Origin: Haloplanus rubicundus
Lineage (GTDB): Archaea > Halobacteriota > Halobacteria > Halobacteriales > Haloferacaceae
Length of the DNA: 64,000 bases
Reading direction: 5' to 3'
Assembly (NCBI RefSeq): GCF_003342675.1
Contig: NZ_CP031148.1
Coordinates: 1,054,001 to 1,118,000 of the forward strand
Both the position numbers and the translations under genes were made by a program. Position 1 is the stretch's first letter. The number at the start of each line of letters is the position of its first letter. Below are positions 17,960-26,425 of this stretch, piece by piece. The notes below the pieces were generated by a model that searched no databases, was not told where the DNA came from, and saw only the letters and a list, made by a program, of their open reading frames with translations.

Positions 17960-18048
17960 TCGAATGCCTTTCGACGAGCGAAAACGCCGTGTTCCGTAGA
18001 ATGTACGTTCCGTAAAATGTCGCGTCCCGCGGTCACGTGACCCGGAGG

Positions 18049-18498
18049 CTACTCGACGTCGATGTGACGCACGTCGGCGTCGGCTTCGACGGGGATGGTG
18101 ACGGTCAGTACGCCGTTCCGGTAGCTCGCGGACGCGCCCTCGCCGTCCACGTCTGCGGGCAGGCGGATGGTGCGGCGCATCGAGTGGTGGCGGCGCTCGC
18201 GGCGGACGTACGCGTCCTCGTCGATGTCGGACGCCGTCTCGGAGTCGGCGCGGATGGTCAGGAGGTCGCCGTCGACGGAGATGTCGAAGTCGGACTTCTC
18301 GAAGCCGGGCACGTCCGCCGTGACGACGATTTCGCCGTCGTAGTGGGCGACGTCGATGGCGAACTCGCCGGCTCCGGAGCTGGAGCTGGAGCTGGAGCCG
18401 GAGCCGGGGCGGTTGTAGCGGCCGAACGCTCCCCATCGGTCACCGGTCATGCGCTCGAAGAGGTCGTCGAAGTCACTGAAGTAGTCGTTTGGTTGCAT
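18049..18498 (-). CDS. Hsp20/alpha-crystallin family small heat-shock protein
   Basis: The 149-residue holdase starts MQPNDYFSDFDDLFERM and contains an alpha-crystallin domain (about 55-149) with ADVPGFEKSDFDISVDGDLLTIRA and the A-x-x-x-n-GVL motif (ASYRNGVLTVTIP). The N-terminal arm is joined by a Gly/Ser-only linker coded by five tandem 6-bp units (18376-18405). The start at 18498 is preferred over an upstream ATG at 18567 because a TATA box lies between them. It is transcribed toward the kinase gene. Confidence 0.92.
   Translation of the reverse strand: MQPNDYFSDFDDLFERMTGDRWGAFGRYNRPGSGSSSSSSSGAGEFAIDVAHYDGEIVVTADVPGFEKSDFDISVDGDLLTIRADSETASDIDEDAYVRRERRHHSMRRTIRLPADVDGEGASASYRNGVLTVTIPVEADADVRHIDVE
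18376..18405. repeat. Five tandem 6-bp units in the hsp20 linker
   Basis: GGAGCT occurs three times and GGAGCC twice, without interruption, on the + strand. In the hsp20 frame (minus strand) this codes a run of Ser between Gly residues. Slippage would change linker length by two residues per unit. Confidence 0.85.
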
Positions 18499-18533
18499 TG
18501 GTAATCGCCGACCTACCGTACGCCCGCCGAGGG

Positions 18534-18541
18534 CATAAATA
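18534..18541 (-). promoter_or_regulatory. TATA box of hsp20
   Basis: On the minus strand the box reads TATTTATG and ends about 36 nt before the ATG at 18498. It is the only AT-rich stretch in the intergenic region. Confidence 0.5.
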
Positions 18542-18602
18542 CCGCTGGATGCGAGATAGCCAATCACACGGTAGAAGGCTTCAGAGAGGTGTTCGGGGCG
18601 TT

Positions 18603-19406
18603 TCAGACGACGTGGCGAGTGTCGTAAGAGCCGAGTCGGCGCACCCAGCCGTTGGCGGCGATTTCCTCCACGTCCTCGACGGCGTCGCGGGCGTGGCGCT
18701 CGTAGAGACCGGCCTCGAAGTCGATGTGGAAGAGGTAGTCGCCGAGGCGGTCACCCGTGGGACGGGACTCCACGCGCGAGAGGTTGATGTCCCGGTCCGC
18801 GAAGGCCTCGAGCAGTTCGAGGAGGAGGCCGGGGTAGTTGGCGTTCGGATTGACGATGATCGTCGATTTCCCGCCGGCGTCCGAGCCTTCGTCGGCGGGC
18901 GCGATGGCGAAAAACCGAGTGGCGTTCGAGTCGCGGTCCTGGATATCCTCCGCGAGCACCTGGAGGTCGTCGCCGGCGTTGTCGGGGTGGGCGATGGCGG
19001 CGACCGAAGCGTCCTCGCGGGCGTGTTCGACGCCACGGGCGGTGCTGGTGACTGCCTCCAGGGTCACGTCGGGGTACTCGGCTTCGAGGAAGGAGCGACA
19101 CTGCGCGAGCGCCTGCGAGTGGCTGGCGACCACGTCGAACTCCGGCGACTGCGCGATCAGTGCGTGGCGAATCGGTGTCACGATCTCCTCGACGACGCTC
19201 ACCTCGTAGTCGGCGAGGGCGTCGAGCGTCTCCGTGACGCTCCCTTCGATGCTGTTCTCGATGGGGACGACGCCGCGTCGGTACTCGCCGTCCGCCACCG
19301 CCTCGACGATGGCGGTCACGGACTCGCTGAAGGTCACCTCGTCGGCGACCGCCCCCGCGGCGCGGTGGGAGTACGTCCCCGCGGGGCCGAGCGTGATGGC
19401 TTTCAT
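18603..19406 (-). CDS. pheA: Prephenate dehydratase
   Basis: It converts prephenate to phenylpyruvate in phenylalanine biosynthesis. The 267-residue monofunctional enzyme has the catalytic domain (about 1-180) with GPAGTYSHRAA at the start, PIENSIEGSV (about 48-57) and STARGVEHAR, and the T-R-F motif SNATRFFAI (about 159-167). A C-terminal ACT domain (about 185-260, with NLSRVESRPTG) gives Phe feedback control in the family. There is no fused chorismate mutase. Monocistronic by spacing. Confidence 0.93.
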   Translation of the reverse strand: MKAITLGPAGTYSHRAAGAVADEVTFSESVTAIVEAVADGEYRRGVVPIENSIEGSVTETLDALADYEVSVVEEIVTPIRHALIAQSPEFDVVASHSQALAQCRSFLEAEYPDVTLEAVTSTARGVEHAREDASVAAIAHPDNAGDDLQVLAEDIQDRDSNATRFFAIAPADEGSDAGGKSTIIVNPNANYPGLLLELLEAFADRDINLSRVESRPTGDRLGDYLFHIDFEAGLYERHARDAVEDVEEIAANGWVRRLGSYDTRHVV

Positions 19407-19464
19407 GCCTCTCGGTTGCGCGGAGAGTGGGAAAAGCGCGTCGGGTTGGGGTGAGCGCGGCGTC

Positions 19465-20883
19465 TCAGGCCAGTCGGAGGCGGACGTTGAAGACGCTCCC
19501 CCGTGGCTCGTTGTCCTCGATCCACACCTCGCCGCCGTACTGATCGACGAGCGTGTACACCAGATAGAGCCCGAGGCCGGTGCCCTCGCTGTCGAGTCCC
19601 TTCTCTCCCCGTCCGAACACGGCTTCGCGGCGGTCGGGGTCGATGCCGGGGCCGTCGTCGGCGACTCGAACCAGCACCCACTCGTCCTCGACGTCGGCGG
19701 ACACCTCGACGGTTGGCTCGTCGCCGTCGTGGTGCTGGACGGCGTTGTTCAGGAGGTTCCGGAACACCGAGCGGAGCATGTCGTTCGCCACCACCTCGAC
19801 CAGCGGCACGTTCCCCCGCGTTCGGATCGTGGCGTCCGGATAGCTGGATTCGGCCTCCCGCACCTCCCGATCCAGCACGAACGAGAGGTTCGTCGGTTCG
19901 AGGTTCTCCCCCGGTTCGGCGACGAGCGCGTCCATCAGTTCGCCCATCAGGTCCGTCAGTTCGATGACGTGCTTGGTTCGCGTCCGAATCGTCTCCAGGT
20001 GGGGTTTGCCCCTGTCGTCGGAGACGTCGTCCAACAGGTCGGCCATCCCCTGCACGAGCTGCATGTCGTTGCGGATGTCGTGGCGGACGATGCGGTTGAG
20101 GAGTTCGAGGCGCTCGTTTTGTTCCTCCAAGACCTGCTGGTACTCCCGCGTCTCGGTCACGTCCTTGATCGCCCCGTCGATGTACGCTTCACCCTCCGCA
20201 CTCTCGCAGTGACAGACGGTGACGAGCCCCCAGAATCGGTCGCCGCTCAACGTCCGGAGTTCCACCTTCTCGGTCACCACGCCCCGCTCGTCCAGCGCGT
20301 CGAAGACGGACCGGCAGTCCTTCCCGTCGTCGTAGATAGCGGCGACGGGCGTCGACAGCAGGTCGACCTTCGAGTCCGCGTCGAACAGGTCGACCATCGT
20401 CGGGTTGGCTTCGAGGAAGGATCCGTCCGGATCGTAGGGAGCCCGGAAAATTCCGGTCGGGACGTGTTCGACCAGTTCCTCGAACCGGCCGAGTTCCTCC
20501 CGCCGGCGCTTGCGCTCGGTCACGTCCCGAACGGTCGTCAGCACGCTCCGCTCGCCGTCGAGGGTCGTCAGCGACGCGGAGAGCTCGCCCCAGAACGGCT
20601 CCCCGCCACGGCGGCGAAACCGCCACTCGACGGTCCGCCCGTCGTCCCCCGCGGCGTCGACGAGCGACTGGATCGGGGCGTCGGATCGCGTCCTCTCGGT
20701 CAGCAGGTCACCGAGTCGGCCGTCCGTGAGCGCGTCGCGGTCGAAGCCACTCATCGCGACGAAGCGGCCGTTGGCGTCGCGGACGGCGCCGGTGTCCGGA
20801 TCGAGAACGAGGAGCCCGTCGGAGACGTGCTCGAAGAGCGCACGGTACTCCGAGCCGGGCTCGGCGGTGGCCCGATTGTTCAC
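19465..20883 (-). CDS. Soluble PAS-PAS histidine kinase
   Basis: The 472-residue cytosolic kinase has two PAS domains (about 13-125 and 135-250; the second ends in a PAC-like DGAIKDVTE). The H box is RIVRHDIRNDMQ (His about 268), the N box FRNLLNNAVQHH, and the G boxes DDGPGI and GTGLGLYLVYTLV. There are no membrane helices. The catalytic core is nearly the same as that of the kinase at 16233-17687, 2 kb away, so the two probably arose by duplication and gained different sensors. No partner response regulator is adjacent. Confidence 0.88.
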   Translation of the reverse strand: MNNRATAEPGSEYRALFEHVSDGLLVLDPDTGAVRDANGRFVAMSGFDRDALTDGRLGDLLTERTRSDAPIQSLVDAAGDDGRTVEWRFRRRGGEPFWGELSASLTTLDGERSVLTTVRDVTERKRRREELGRFEELVEHVPTGIFRAPYDPDGSFLEANPTMVDLFDADSKVDLLSTPVAAIYDDGKDCRSVFDALDERGVVTEKVELRTLSGDRFWGLVTVCHCESAEGEAYIDGAIKDVTETREYQQVLEEQNERLELLNRIVRHDIRNDMQLVQGMADLLDDVSDDRGKPHLETIRTRTKHVIELTDLMGELMDALVAEPGENLEPTNLSFVLDREVREAESSYPDATIRTRGNVPLVEVVANDMLRSVFRNLLNNAVQHHDGDEPTVEVSADVEDEWVLVRVADDGPGIDPDRREAVFGRGEKGLDSEGTGLGLYLVYTLVDQYGGEVWIEDNEPRGSVFNVRLRLA

Positions 20884-20928
20884 GACGGGGGTGTGTCCGA
20901 GGCGAGTATAAACCCGCCCCTCCGATTA

Positions 20929-21636
20929 TCACTGCGTGTAACAGATGTCGACGAAGTTCCGCAGGATCGTCAGCCCCGTCTCGCCGCTCTTCTCCGGGTG
21001 GAACTGCGTCCCGAAGACGGTGCCCTCGTCGTTGGCGATAACCGCGGGGAAGGTGCGGCCGTGGTCCGTCGTGGCGACCACCGCCTCGTCGTCGTCCGGA
21101 ACGGCGTAGTAGGAGTGGACGAAGTAGGCGTACTCGCCGTCGACGGAGCCGCCGCCCGGGCCGTCGCGCTCCGGCGCGGCCGCCGCGTCGACGCCCGAGA
21201 CGAGGGGGTGGTCGCGCTCGACGGTCAGGTCGTTCCAGCCCATGTGGGGCACCTTCTGTCCCTCGGCGAAGCGGACGTTCCGCCCGGGGACGAAATCGAG
21301 GCCGACGACGTCGCCCTCGCCGGCGTGGTCCGCCTCCTCGCTCGACGTGAGGAGCATCTGCATCCCGAGACAGATGCCGAAGACGGGTTGGCCGCGGTCG
21401 ACGGCGTCGGCGAGGGCGTCGCGGTACGGTCCGGCGTTCTCCATCCCTTCGCGGAACGCACCGACGCCCGGCAGGACGATGCCGTCGGCGGCGGCAAAGT
21501 CGTCGGGATCGTCGGTGATGGTGACCGACGCGCCGGCGCGTTCGAGGCCGCGCGTTGCCGACCGGAGGTTGCCGAGGCCGTAGTCGACGATGACCACGTC
21601 GGCAAGCGCCTCCGACGGGGGTCGGGAGAGGCTCAT
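20929..21636 (-). CDS. hisH: Imidazole glycerol phosphate synthase, glutamine amidotransferase subunit
   Basis: HisH releases ammonia from glutamine for HisF in histidine biosynthesis. The 235-residue class I amidotransferase starts with VVIVDYGLGNLRS, has the nucleophile Cys in GICLGMQML and the catalytic His/Glu in FHPEKS, and ends in RNFVDICYTQ. PHMGWNDL is the HisH-specific segment. The start at 21636 is chosen because upstream in-frame codons run into a non-coding hairpin region. hisF is not in the window. Confidence 0.93.
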   Translation of the reverse strand: MSLSRPPSEALADVVIVDYGLGNLRSATRGLERAGASVTITDDPDDFAAADGIVLPGVGAFREGMENAGPYRDALADAVDRGQPVFGICLGMQMLLTSSEEADHAGEGDVVGLDFVPGRNVRFAEGQKVPHMGWNDLTVERDHPLVSGVDAAAAPERDGPGGGSVDGEYAYFVHSYYAVPDDDEAVVATTDHGRTFPAVIANDEGTVFGTQFHPEKSGETGLTILRNFVDICYTQ

Positions 21637-21693
21637 ACGTGTAGTCGGTCCGCAGGGGGCAAGTGGCTTTCCGTTGCGGTAGGGATTATCGGC

Positions 21694-21762
21694 TCTGCTG
21701 AAACCCTCGGCCGCTGATCTGCGGCCGATGCCATGCTGCATACAGGGCGCGTATTCAGCACG
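21694..21762. repeat. MITE-like nested hairpin
   Basis: The outer inverted repeat TGCTGAA (21696-21702) and TTCAGCA (21754-21760) encloses an inner 7-bp stem TCGGCCG...CGGCCGA (21707-21728) with an 8-nt loop. The region between hisH and the DUF4188 gene has no open frame. Such terminal TGCTGAA repeats suggest the remnant of a haloarchaeal insertion-sequence end or miniature element, from memory only. Confidence 0.5.
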
Positions 21763-21882
21763 GCACAGGCCGAGACTCCGCGGGAGTGACAACGATTAAC
21801 AGGCCCGAGGCTGTATCTACTACCCGACGGTCGAGAGGCGGCTTTCAGCGAGGGTTGACCGTTCAATCGCGAGGGAGAAAAG

Positions 21883-22419
21883 ATGGCAGAACTCACTACC
21901 GAACGGGTGACAGCCGAGCTCGAGGGGAGCTTCGTCGTGTTCCGAATCGGAATGAGAATAAACACACTCTGGAAGGTCCACGAATGGCTCCCCGTTCTTC
22001 GAGCGATGCCGAAGATGCTCGAGGAACTTGAAACGGACGCCGAGAGCGGATTGCTGGGGTACGACACGAAACTGGGAATTCGGAATCACGAAGTCGTCCA
22101 GTACTGGCGGTCGTTCGAACAGTTGCGGGAGTACGCCCTCAACCCGGACGGTCGACACGCCCCTGCGATCCAGTGGACCAATCAGCAAATGCGCGAGAGC
22201 GATGCCGTGGGAATCTGGCACGAGACGTATCTCGTGGGGGGCGGCGCGTATGAAACGGTATACAACAATACGCCACCCATCGGCTTGGGAAAGGCAGGGA
22301 CGCTGTATCCCGCGACTGATCGTCGGCGAACAGCCGCAGGGAGACTGGGATTGACCGAGGGAGACGATGTGACCTACGAGGAGGATGGTGTGCAGTCCGA
22401 ACCTATCGAACCACGGTAA
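21883..22419 (+). CDS. DUF4188 family protein
   Basis: The 178-residue protein matches the DUF4188 pattern: FVVFRIGMRINTLWKVHEWLPVLRAMPKMLEEL near the N-terminus, then GLLGYDTKLGIRNHEVVQYWRSFEQLREYA and a HETYLV segment with Tyr/His residues. The family is a dimeric alpha/beta-barrel type related to small monooxygenases; activity is not established. Codon use is less GC-rich than in neighbours, and the gene sits next to a MITE-like element and mgsA, so acquisition by transfer is plausible. Confidence 0.8.
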   Translation: MAELTTERVTAELEGSFVVFRIGMRINTLWKVHEWLPVLRAMPKMLEELETDAESGLLGYDTKLGIRNHEVVQYWRSFEQLREYALNPDGRHAPAIQWTNQQMRESDAVGIWHETYLVGGGAYETVYNNTPPIGLGKAGTLYPATDRRRTAAGRLGLTEGDDVTYEEDGVQSEPIEPR

Positions 22420-22833
22420 GGTGATACAACAGACGTCCAGTCCCGGATGATCCCGTACACGACGGCGTTTTGAAGACTGTGGGCGGGGGTGGATCGACAC
22501 TTCGTATCGGTCACGGGGAATCTGCCAGAAGCCGAGAAAGTTTCGACGTTGTTGCTGGATAGAGGGCGCGAATTGTTGCATTTGCGCGTGGGGATCGGCC
22601 GTTTACAGTGTGACAGACGTTCGGTCGCGTGAATTGTGACGGACGGCGGGAGCTTGGAGCCAGGATTCTGCTGTCTGTGGTTCGATATGGCTAAAATCAT
22701 TTTCAAACGACCAGCCGATCCACTCGATAGCAGTACTGAGGCGGCCAAATTCTGTCATGAACACTCAGGATTCGTCTACCCCATCCTCTAACTTGACGCC
22801 CCCACTATACCCGGACGATTCTTTTATATGTAG
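22420..22833. other. Intergenic region, lower GC, possible decayed coding sequence
   Basis: No convincing gene is present. A 34-codon frame at 22687-22791 (+; MAKIIFKRPADPLDSS at its start) and an unbroken stretch near 22470-22640 (+) look protein-like but are too short to assign, so they may be remnants. A 124-codon minus-strand frame through the same bases has atypical composition and is not supported. Confidence 0.4.
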
Positions 22834-23253
22834 TTATTTTATCCGCAAGCGCCATCCGGAATGGTGGCTCCCCTTTCGGTACAGTGCTTCGATGAGAAAT
22901 TCTGCGGTCACAGGGACCGACGCTATCGGGACGTTATGAACGGTACAGGCCCGTAACAGGGCATTGATGTCTGCTTCGTGTGGCTGTGCGATCGAGGGAT
23001 CACGCAAAAAAATGACACCATCGATGTCGCCTTCAACGACTTCTGCGGCGATCTGTACGTCTCCACCGACGCTGCCACCCCGTTTACGCTCGATGTTTAG
23101 ATCCGTCTTACGCATGAGTCGCTTGGCGGTCATCCCAGTCCCGACTAAGTCAAAATTTGAGAGGATATCTTCATACGCCTGTACTATCTCTACGAGTGTT
23201 GGTTTCTTCTCGTCGTGTGCGATGAGTGCGACTCGTGCCACATCCGGTTTCAT
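22834..23253 (-). CDS. mgsA: Methylglyoxal synthase
   Basis: It converts dihydroxyacetone phosphate to methylglyoxal and phosphate. The 139-residue protein keeps the family landmarks: IAHDEKK (His13), GTGMTAKR (38-45), the catalytic Asp in VGGDVQIAA (Asp65), LRDP (Asp85) and PHEADI (His92). Phosphate-binding residues thus appear intact. It lies in a pocket with lower GC than the rest. Nearby a metallo-beta-lactamase protein resembles glyoxalase II, but a pathway link is only inference. Confidence 0.9.
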   Translation of the reverse strand: MKPDVARVALIAHDEKKPTLVEIVQAYEDILSNFDLVGTGMTAKRLMRKTDLNIERKRGGSVGGDVQIAAEVVEGDIDGVIFLRDPSIAQPHEADINALLRACTVHNVPIASVPVTAEFLIEALYRKGSHHSGWRLRIK

Positions 23254-23502
23254 AATTGAGTTTTCGGTAGAGAGAGGCTGTTACCTTCCGTGACACCCGC
23301 ACAACCTCTCGCCTGCGTTCGGCCTCATGACAAAGAGGTCATATAGGCGGATTCGAGCTACTGTATGTTAACTTTTACCATGGTGTCCATTGAGACCGTT
23401 CTGTACGTGGTCTTTAGCCCGTGCGGTGTCAATCGGCAGTACATCGGACGTTCCCGACGGAACGATCCGGCGAGAAGCGATGGACCGTCACGACACCCTC
23501 TC

Positions 23503-24102
23503 TCAGTAGTCGCCCAACCGCGACTGCCCGCCGCCCCCGTCCGTCGAGACGCCGGCGAGGTCCGCCGCCTTCGCTATCGCCGCGTCGAACGCCTCCCGCT
23601 GGCTCCGGTCGTACAGCGTCGCCGCCGGGTGGAGACAGACGAGGACGCGCCGCGACGCCCCGCCGAGACGCGCGTCGACGACCGATCCCGCCTCCTTCGT
23701 CACCGCCACGGAGCGATCCAGCAGGCGCTCGCCGGGCACCTTTCCCAGCGTGACGATCAGGTCCGGATCGACGAACTCGATTTCGCGTTCCAGAAAGTCC
23801 GCGCAGTTGTCGAGTTCCTCGACGTGCGGGTCGCGGTTCTCCGGCGGGCGACACCGCACGCAGTTGGTGATGCGCACGTCGGCGCGTGCGAGGCCGGCGT
23901 CGCGGAGGGCGTCGTCGAGGACGGTCCCCGACCGGCCGACGAAGGGTTCGCCCTCGGCGTCCTCGTTGGCGCCGGGGGCCTCGCCGACGAACAGGAGCGC
24001 GGCGTCGTCGGGGCCGACGCCGTTGACGATGCGACTCCGTGACTCGACGAGCGCCGGACAGCGCTCGCAGGCCGTCACGTCCGGCCCGTCGCGTTCGACC
24101 AT
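23503..24102 (-). CDS. Family 4 uracil-DNA glycosylase (Fe-S)
   Basis: It removes uracil from DNA. The 199-residue protein has the family 4 motifs GEAPGANEDAEGEPFVGRSG (40-59) and HPAA (about 157-160). The four cluster cysteines are C12, C15, C84 and C100 (CERC near the N-terminus, CRPPENR, DNCADFL), the usual 4Fe-4S ligand spacing. The next gene on the same strand encodes a DUF99/endonuclease dU protein, so the two probably form a uracil-repair unit. Confidence 0.92.
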   Translation of the reverse strand: MVERDGPDVTACERCPALVESRSRIVNGVGPDDAALLFVGEAPGANEDAEGEPFVGRSGTVLDDALRDAGLARADVRITNCVRCRPPENRDPHVEELDNCADFLEREIEFVDPDLIVTLGKVPGERLLDRSVAVTKEAGSVVDARLGGASRRVLVCLHPAATLYDRSQREAFDAAIAKAADLAGVSTDGGGGQSRLGDY

Positions 24103-24126
24103 ACTGGACCGCCGGGGGCCGGGGGC

Positions 24127-24699
24127 TTAAACGTCGCCGTCGCTCGCGCGGAAGCGTCGCGCCGCCCGGGCCGCCAGCCGCGCCACGCGGAGCGGTTCGG
24201 GCCGGCCGCCCTCGGGGGTGTACGCCCGGACGATCTCCGCGGCCCGGGCGGCGTCGACGCCGACGGCCCGGACCCACACCGCGTCGTCGTTCACCTCGAT
24301 CCGTCGGCGCGGCGGCTGTGCGCGGTAGGTCGCCAGTCGCTCGTCGAGGGCGTCGTCGGAGAACTCCCGGTGGAGCGCGGGTTCGAGGCCGGGACTCGAC
24401 TCGAAGGAGAGGGATAGAACGGGCCGCTCGACGGCGTCGGCGAGCGCCCGCAGGTCGACGAGGTTGAACCACGCGGGCGCGATGCCGGCGAGCAGGAGAT
24501 ACTGCACGTCCTCGCGGTCCAGGTCGACGAACAGCGACTCGACGGCGGCGGTGGCGTCGGTGCCACCGACCGTACACGATCCGAAGACGAACCCGTCTGC
24601 GGTTCGGTCCGCCCGGAGAACGGCCCCGCAGAGGACGCTCCGGTCGTCGCCGTCGGCGAACGACTCCGCGACGCCGAGCGCCCGCGTGCCCGCCTTCAT
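24127..24699 (-). CDS. DUF99 family protein (endonuclease dU)
   Basis: The 190-residue protein starting MKAGTRALGVAES has the DUF99/UPF0215 motifs: a GAVLRADRTADGF segment, TVGGTDAT, LLLAGIAPAWFNLVDLRAL and RPVLSLSFE. This family is described as deoxyuridine-specific endonuclease (endonuclease dU). The ATG at 24699 matches the usual start of homologues; a GTG at 24735 would add 12 residues. It is 24 nt upstream of the UDG gene on the same strand, a shared transcript with related function. Confidence 0.82.
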   Translation of the reverse strand: MKAGTRALGVAESFADGDDRSVLCGAVLRADRTADGFVFGSCTVGGTDATAAVESLFVDLDREDVQYLLLAGIAPAWFNLVDLRALADAVERPVLSLSFESSPGLEPALHREFSDDALDERLATYRAQPPRRRIEVNDDAVWVRAVGVDAARAAEIVRAYTPEGGRPEPLRVARLAARAARRFRASDGDV

Positions 24700-24751
24700 C
24701 GCGGGTGCGACGACGAGACGCGACCGCGACGCCACCGCACGCCCGCCGCGG

Positions 24752-24928
24752 TCACTCCTCTTTGATGTCTTTGAGCCGATCGAGCAGTTCGTCGTTCGAC
24801 GCCCCGATCTCGAACTCGACCGACCCCCGGTGGTCGTTCTCGGACGTCTCGACCCCTTCGTTGTCGTCGAGGTCGGCGTCTAACTCCTGGTTCTCCTGTT
24901 CGGATTCGTCGTAGCTCCCGAAGCCCAT
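24752..24928 (-). CDS. DUF5786 family small acidic protein
   Basis: The 58-residue protein starts MGFGSYDESEQ and is extremely acidic, with a C-terminal helix GASNDELLDRLKDIKEE. Short proteins with this start are widespread in haloarchaea (DUF5786), and their role is unknown. The ATG at 24928 is chosen because the family start is clear there. It is upstream of the DUF99-UDG pair on the same strand. Confidence 0.75.
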   Translation of the reverse strand: MGFGSYDESEQENQELDADLDDNEGVETSENDHRGSVEFEIGASNDELLDRLKDIKEE

Positions 24929-25026
24929 ACGTGTATCCGTAGCACGCGCACGATGAAAAAACATTTGCAGGCGGTCCCCGATCCACACCGGGCAGTTATT
25001 TCCCCCGTCACCGCCGTGTGTCGGGT

Positions 25027-25644
25027 ATGGACGTACTCACCGTCACCGCGGACGCCGAGGAGTTCACGTGCAACGCCTATCTTGTCACCGGGGCGACGCC
25101 GACGCTGGTCGACGCGGGGACGATGCCCGGCGTCGCGTCCGTCGTCGCGGACCACGTCGACGAGTTGGATCGGGTGGTGCTCACCCATCAGCACCACGAC
25201 CACGTCGGCGAACTCGACGCCGTCCTCGACGCGTTCGACGCCGACCTGTACGCCTACGGCGACCACTCGCGGCGGACGCACGAACTCTCGGACGGCGACA
25301 CCGTGGCGATGGGCGACGAGTCGTTCGACGTCGTCTACACGCCGGGCCACGCGGACGACCACGTCTCGCTCGTGAGCGAGCACACCCTCTTCAGCGGCGA
25401 CGTGGTCGTCTACAACGACGGCGCGTTCGACGACGGGAGCTTCGGCCGGACCGACATGGCCGGGCAGTCACGCGAGCGCCTCATCGAGAGCCTGGAGACG
25501 CTGCTCGACCGACTGCCGGACTCGGTGACGGCGATGTACGCCGGCCACGGCGACGCGTTCCACGCGGACGACGAGAGCGTCCGGCAGGTGATAGCGCGGG
25601 CGCTCTCGCGGGCGGAGCGTCGCGAGCCGAAGTACCAGGATTAG
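25027..25644 (+). CDS. Metallo-beta-lactamase fold hydrolase
   Basis: The 205-residue protein starts [13 protein letters not shown] and has the zinc motif [12 protein letters not shown] (THxHxDH; about 53-59), the downstream metal ligands in [12 protein letters not shown] and SGDVVVY, and a final GHGD His. It resembles glyoxalase II-like hydrolases in size. The substrate is not known. The ATG at 25027 is preferred to the GTG at 25018. It ends with a stop overlapping that of the L40e gene (TTAG, 25641-25644). Confidence 0.88.
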   Translation: MDVLTVTADAEEFTCNAYLVTGATPTLVDAGTMPGVASVVADHVDELDRVVLTHQHHDHVGELDAVLDAFDADLYAYGDHSRRTHELSDGDTVAMGDESFDVVYTPGHADDHVSLVSEHTLFSGDVVVYNDGAFDDGSFGRTDMAGQSRERLIESLETLLDRLPDSVTAMYAGHGDAFHADDESVRQVIARALSRAERREPKYQD

Positions 25645-25790
25645 GCGCTACGGCGTTCTTTCGCCTTGGGGCGGAGCTTCTTGTACCCGCACTTGCGGCA
25701 GCGCTTGGCGCGGGGTGCGTTGCGCGCGTTACACCGCATACAGATCTGTTTGTCGAGCATCCGCTTTTCCGCGCTCTCGAAGGTAGCCAT
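25641..25790 (-). CDS. rpl40e: 50S ribosomal protein L40e
   Basis: The 49-residue basic protein starts [20 protein letters not shown] and contains a four-Cys zinc finger (CMRC at 17-20 and CRKC at 31-34), followed by a Lys/Arg-rich tail. This is the archaeal L40e. The frame remains open upstream to 26366, but only the last 49 codons are basic and match L40e, so the start is the ATG at 25790. Divergent from the TRAM gene. Confidence 0.95.
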   Translation of the reverse strand: MATFESAEKRMLDKQICMRCNARNAPRAKRCRKCGYKKLRPKAKERRSA

Positions 25791-25898
25791 ACGACTCGAT
25801 TTCCGGTCGACGGTGATAACGCTTGCGAGTGCCCACGACGCCACGCCGTCGCCCGGCACAACGCAAGCGTTTAGACAGCCGGTTGAGTAGGTTGGGAC

Positions 25899-26348
25899 AT
25901 GGCGAACTGTCCACTCGCCGACGACTGCCCCAGTTTCTCGGAGCGGATCCAGGGCATGGGGTGCCAGCACTACGGTGACCGCGGGGGTGCCGAGTGGTGC
26001 AACCACTACGACATGCCCATCTCCGATCTGAAACAGCAGCCGGTGAAACCCGGGGAGGAGCTCGTCGTCGAGGTGACCGATATCCACGAGAGCGGCGCGG
26101 GCGTCGGCCGTACCGAAGACGGCTTCATCGTCCTCGTCGACGGGACGCTCCCGCCGGCGCGGGCGCGGGTCCGCATCGACCGCGTGAAGGCCAACCACGC
26201 GACGGCCGACGAAGTCGAACGGCTGCCGATGGAGGAGGAAGAGGACGACGAGGTGACGGCCGCCGACGAGTCGGACGGGGAGTCGACGGCGGGGGACTCC
26301 GGTCGTCCCGAGCAGTTGGGAAGCCGAGACAACTTCTGGGGGAGCTAG
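25899..26348 (+). CDS. TRAM domain protein with N-terminal Cys cluster
   Basis: The 149-residue protein begins with a four-cysteine cluster (C4, C10, C22, C34), a possible zinc site. It continues with a TRAM RNA-binding beta-barrel (about 48-100, [31 protein letters not shown]) and ends in an acidic disordered tail. TRAM proteins in haloarchaea act as small RNA-binding or RNA-chaperone-like proteins. It shares an intergenic region with divergent L40e, consistent with a role in translation. Confidence 0.85.
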   Translation: MANCPLADDCPSFSERIQGMGCQHYGDRGGAEWCNHYDMPISDLKQQPVKPGEELVVEVTDIHESGAGVGRTEDGFIVLVDGTLPPARARVRIDRVKANHATADEVERLPMEEEEDDEVTAADESDGESTAGDSGRPEQLGSRDNFWGS

Positions 26349-26425
26349 TCGCCGGCACCGCCCCAACGTCGAGAGTGGACAGTCGGAAGTGTAGCTTTTA
26401 GGGGCCGAAGGCGTACTACCGAGGC

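Noticed and set aside
19234-21717. An 827-codon + strand open frame
   Set aside because: It is antisense to pheA, the kinase and hisH, all of which have clear motifs; it has no domain or start signal.
22374-22748. A 124-codon minus-strand frame in the gap before mgsA
   Set aside because: Unusual composition with no motif or promoter; retained only as part of an intergenic description.
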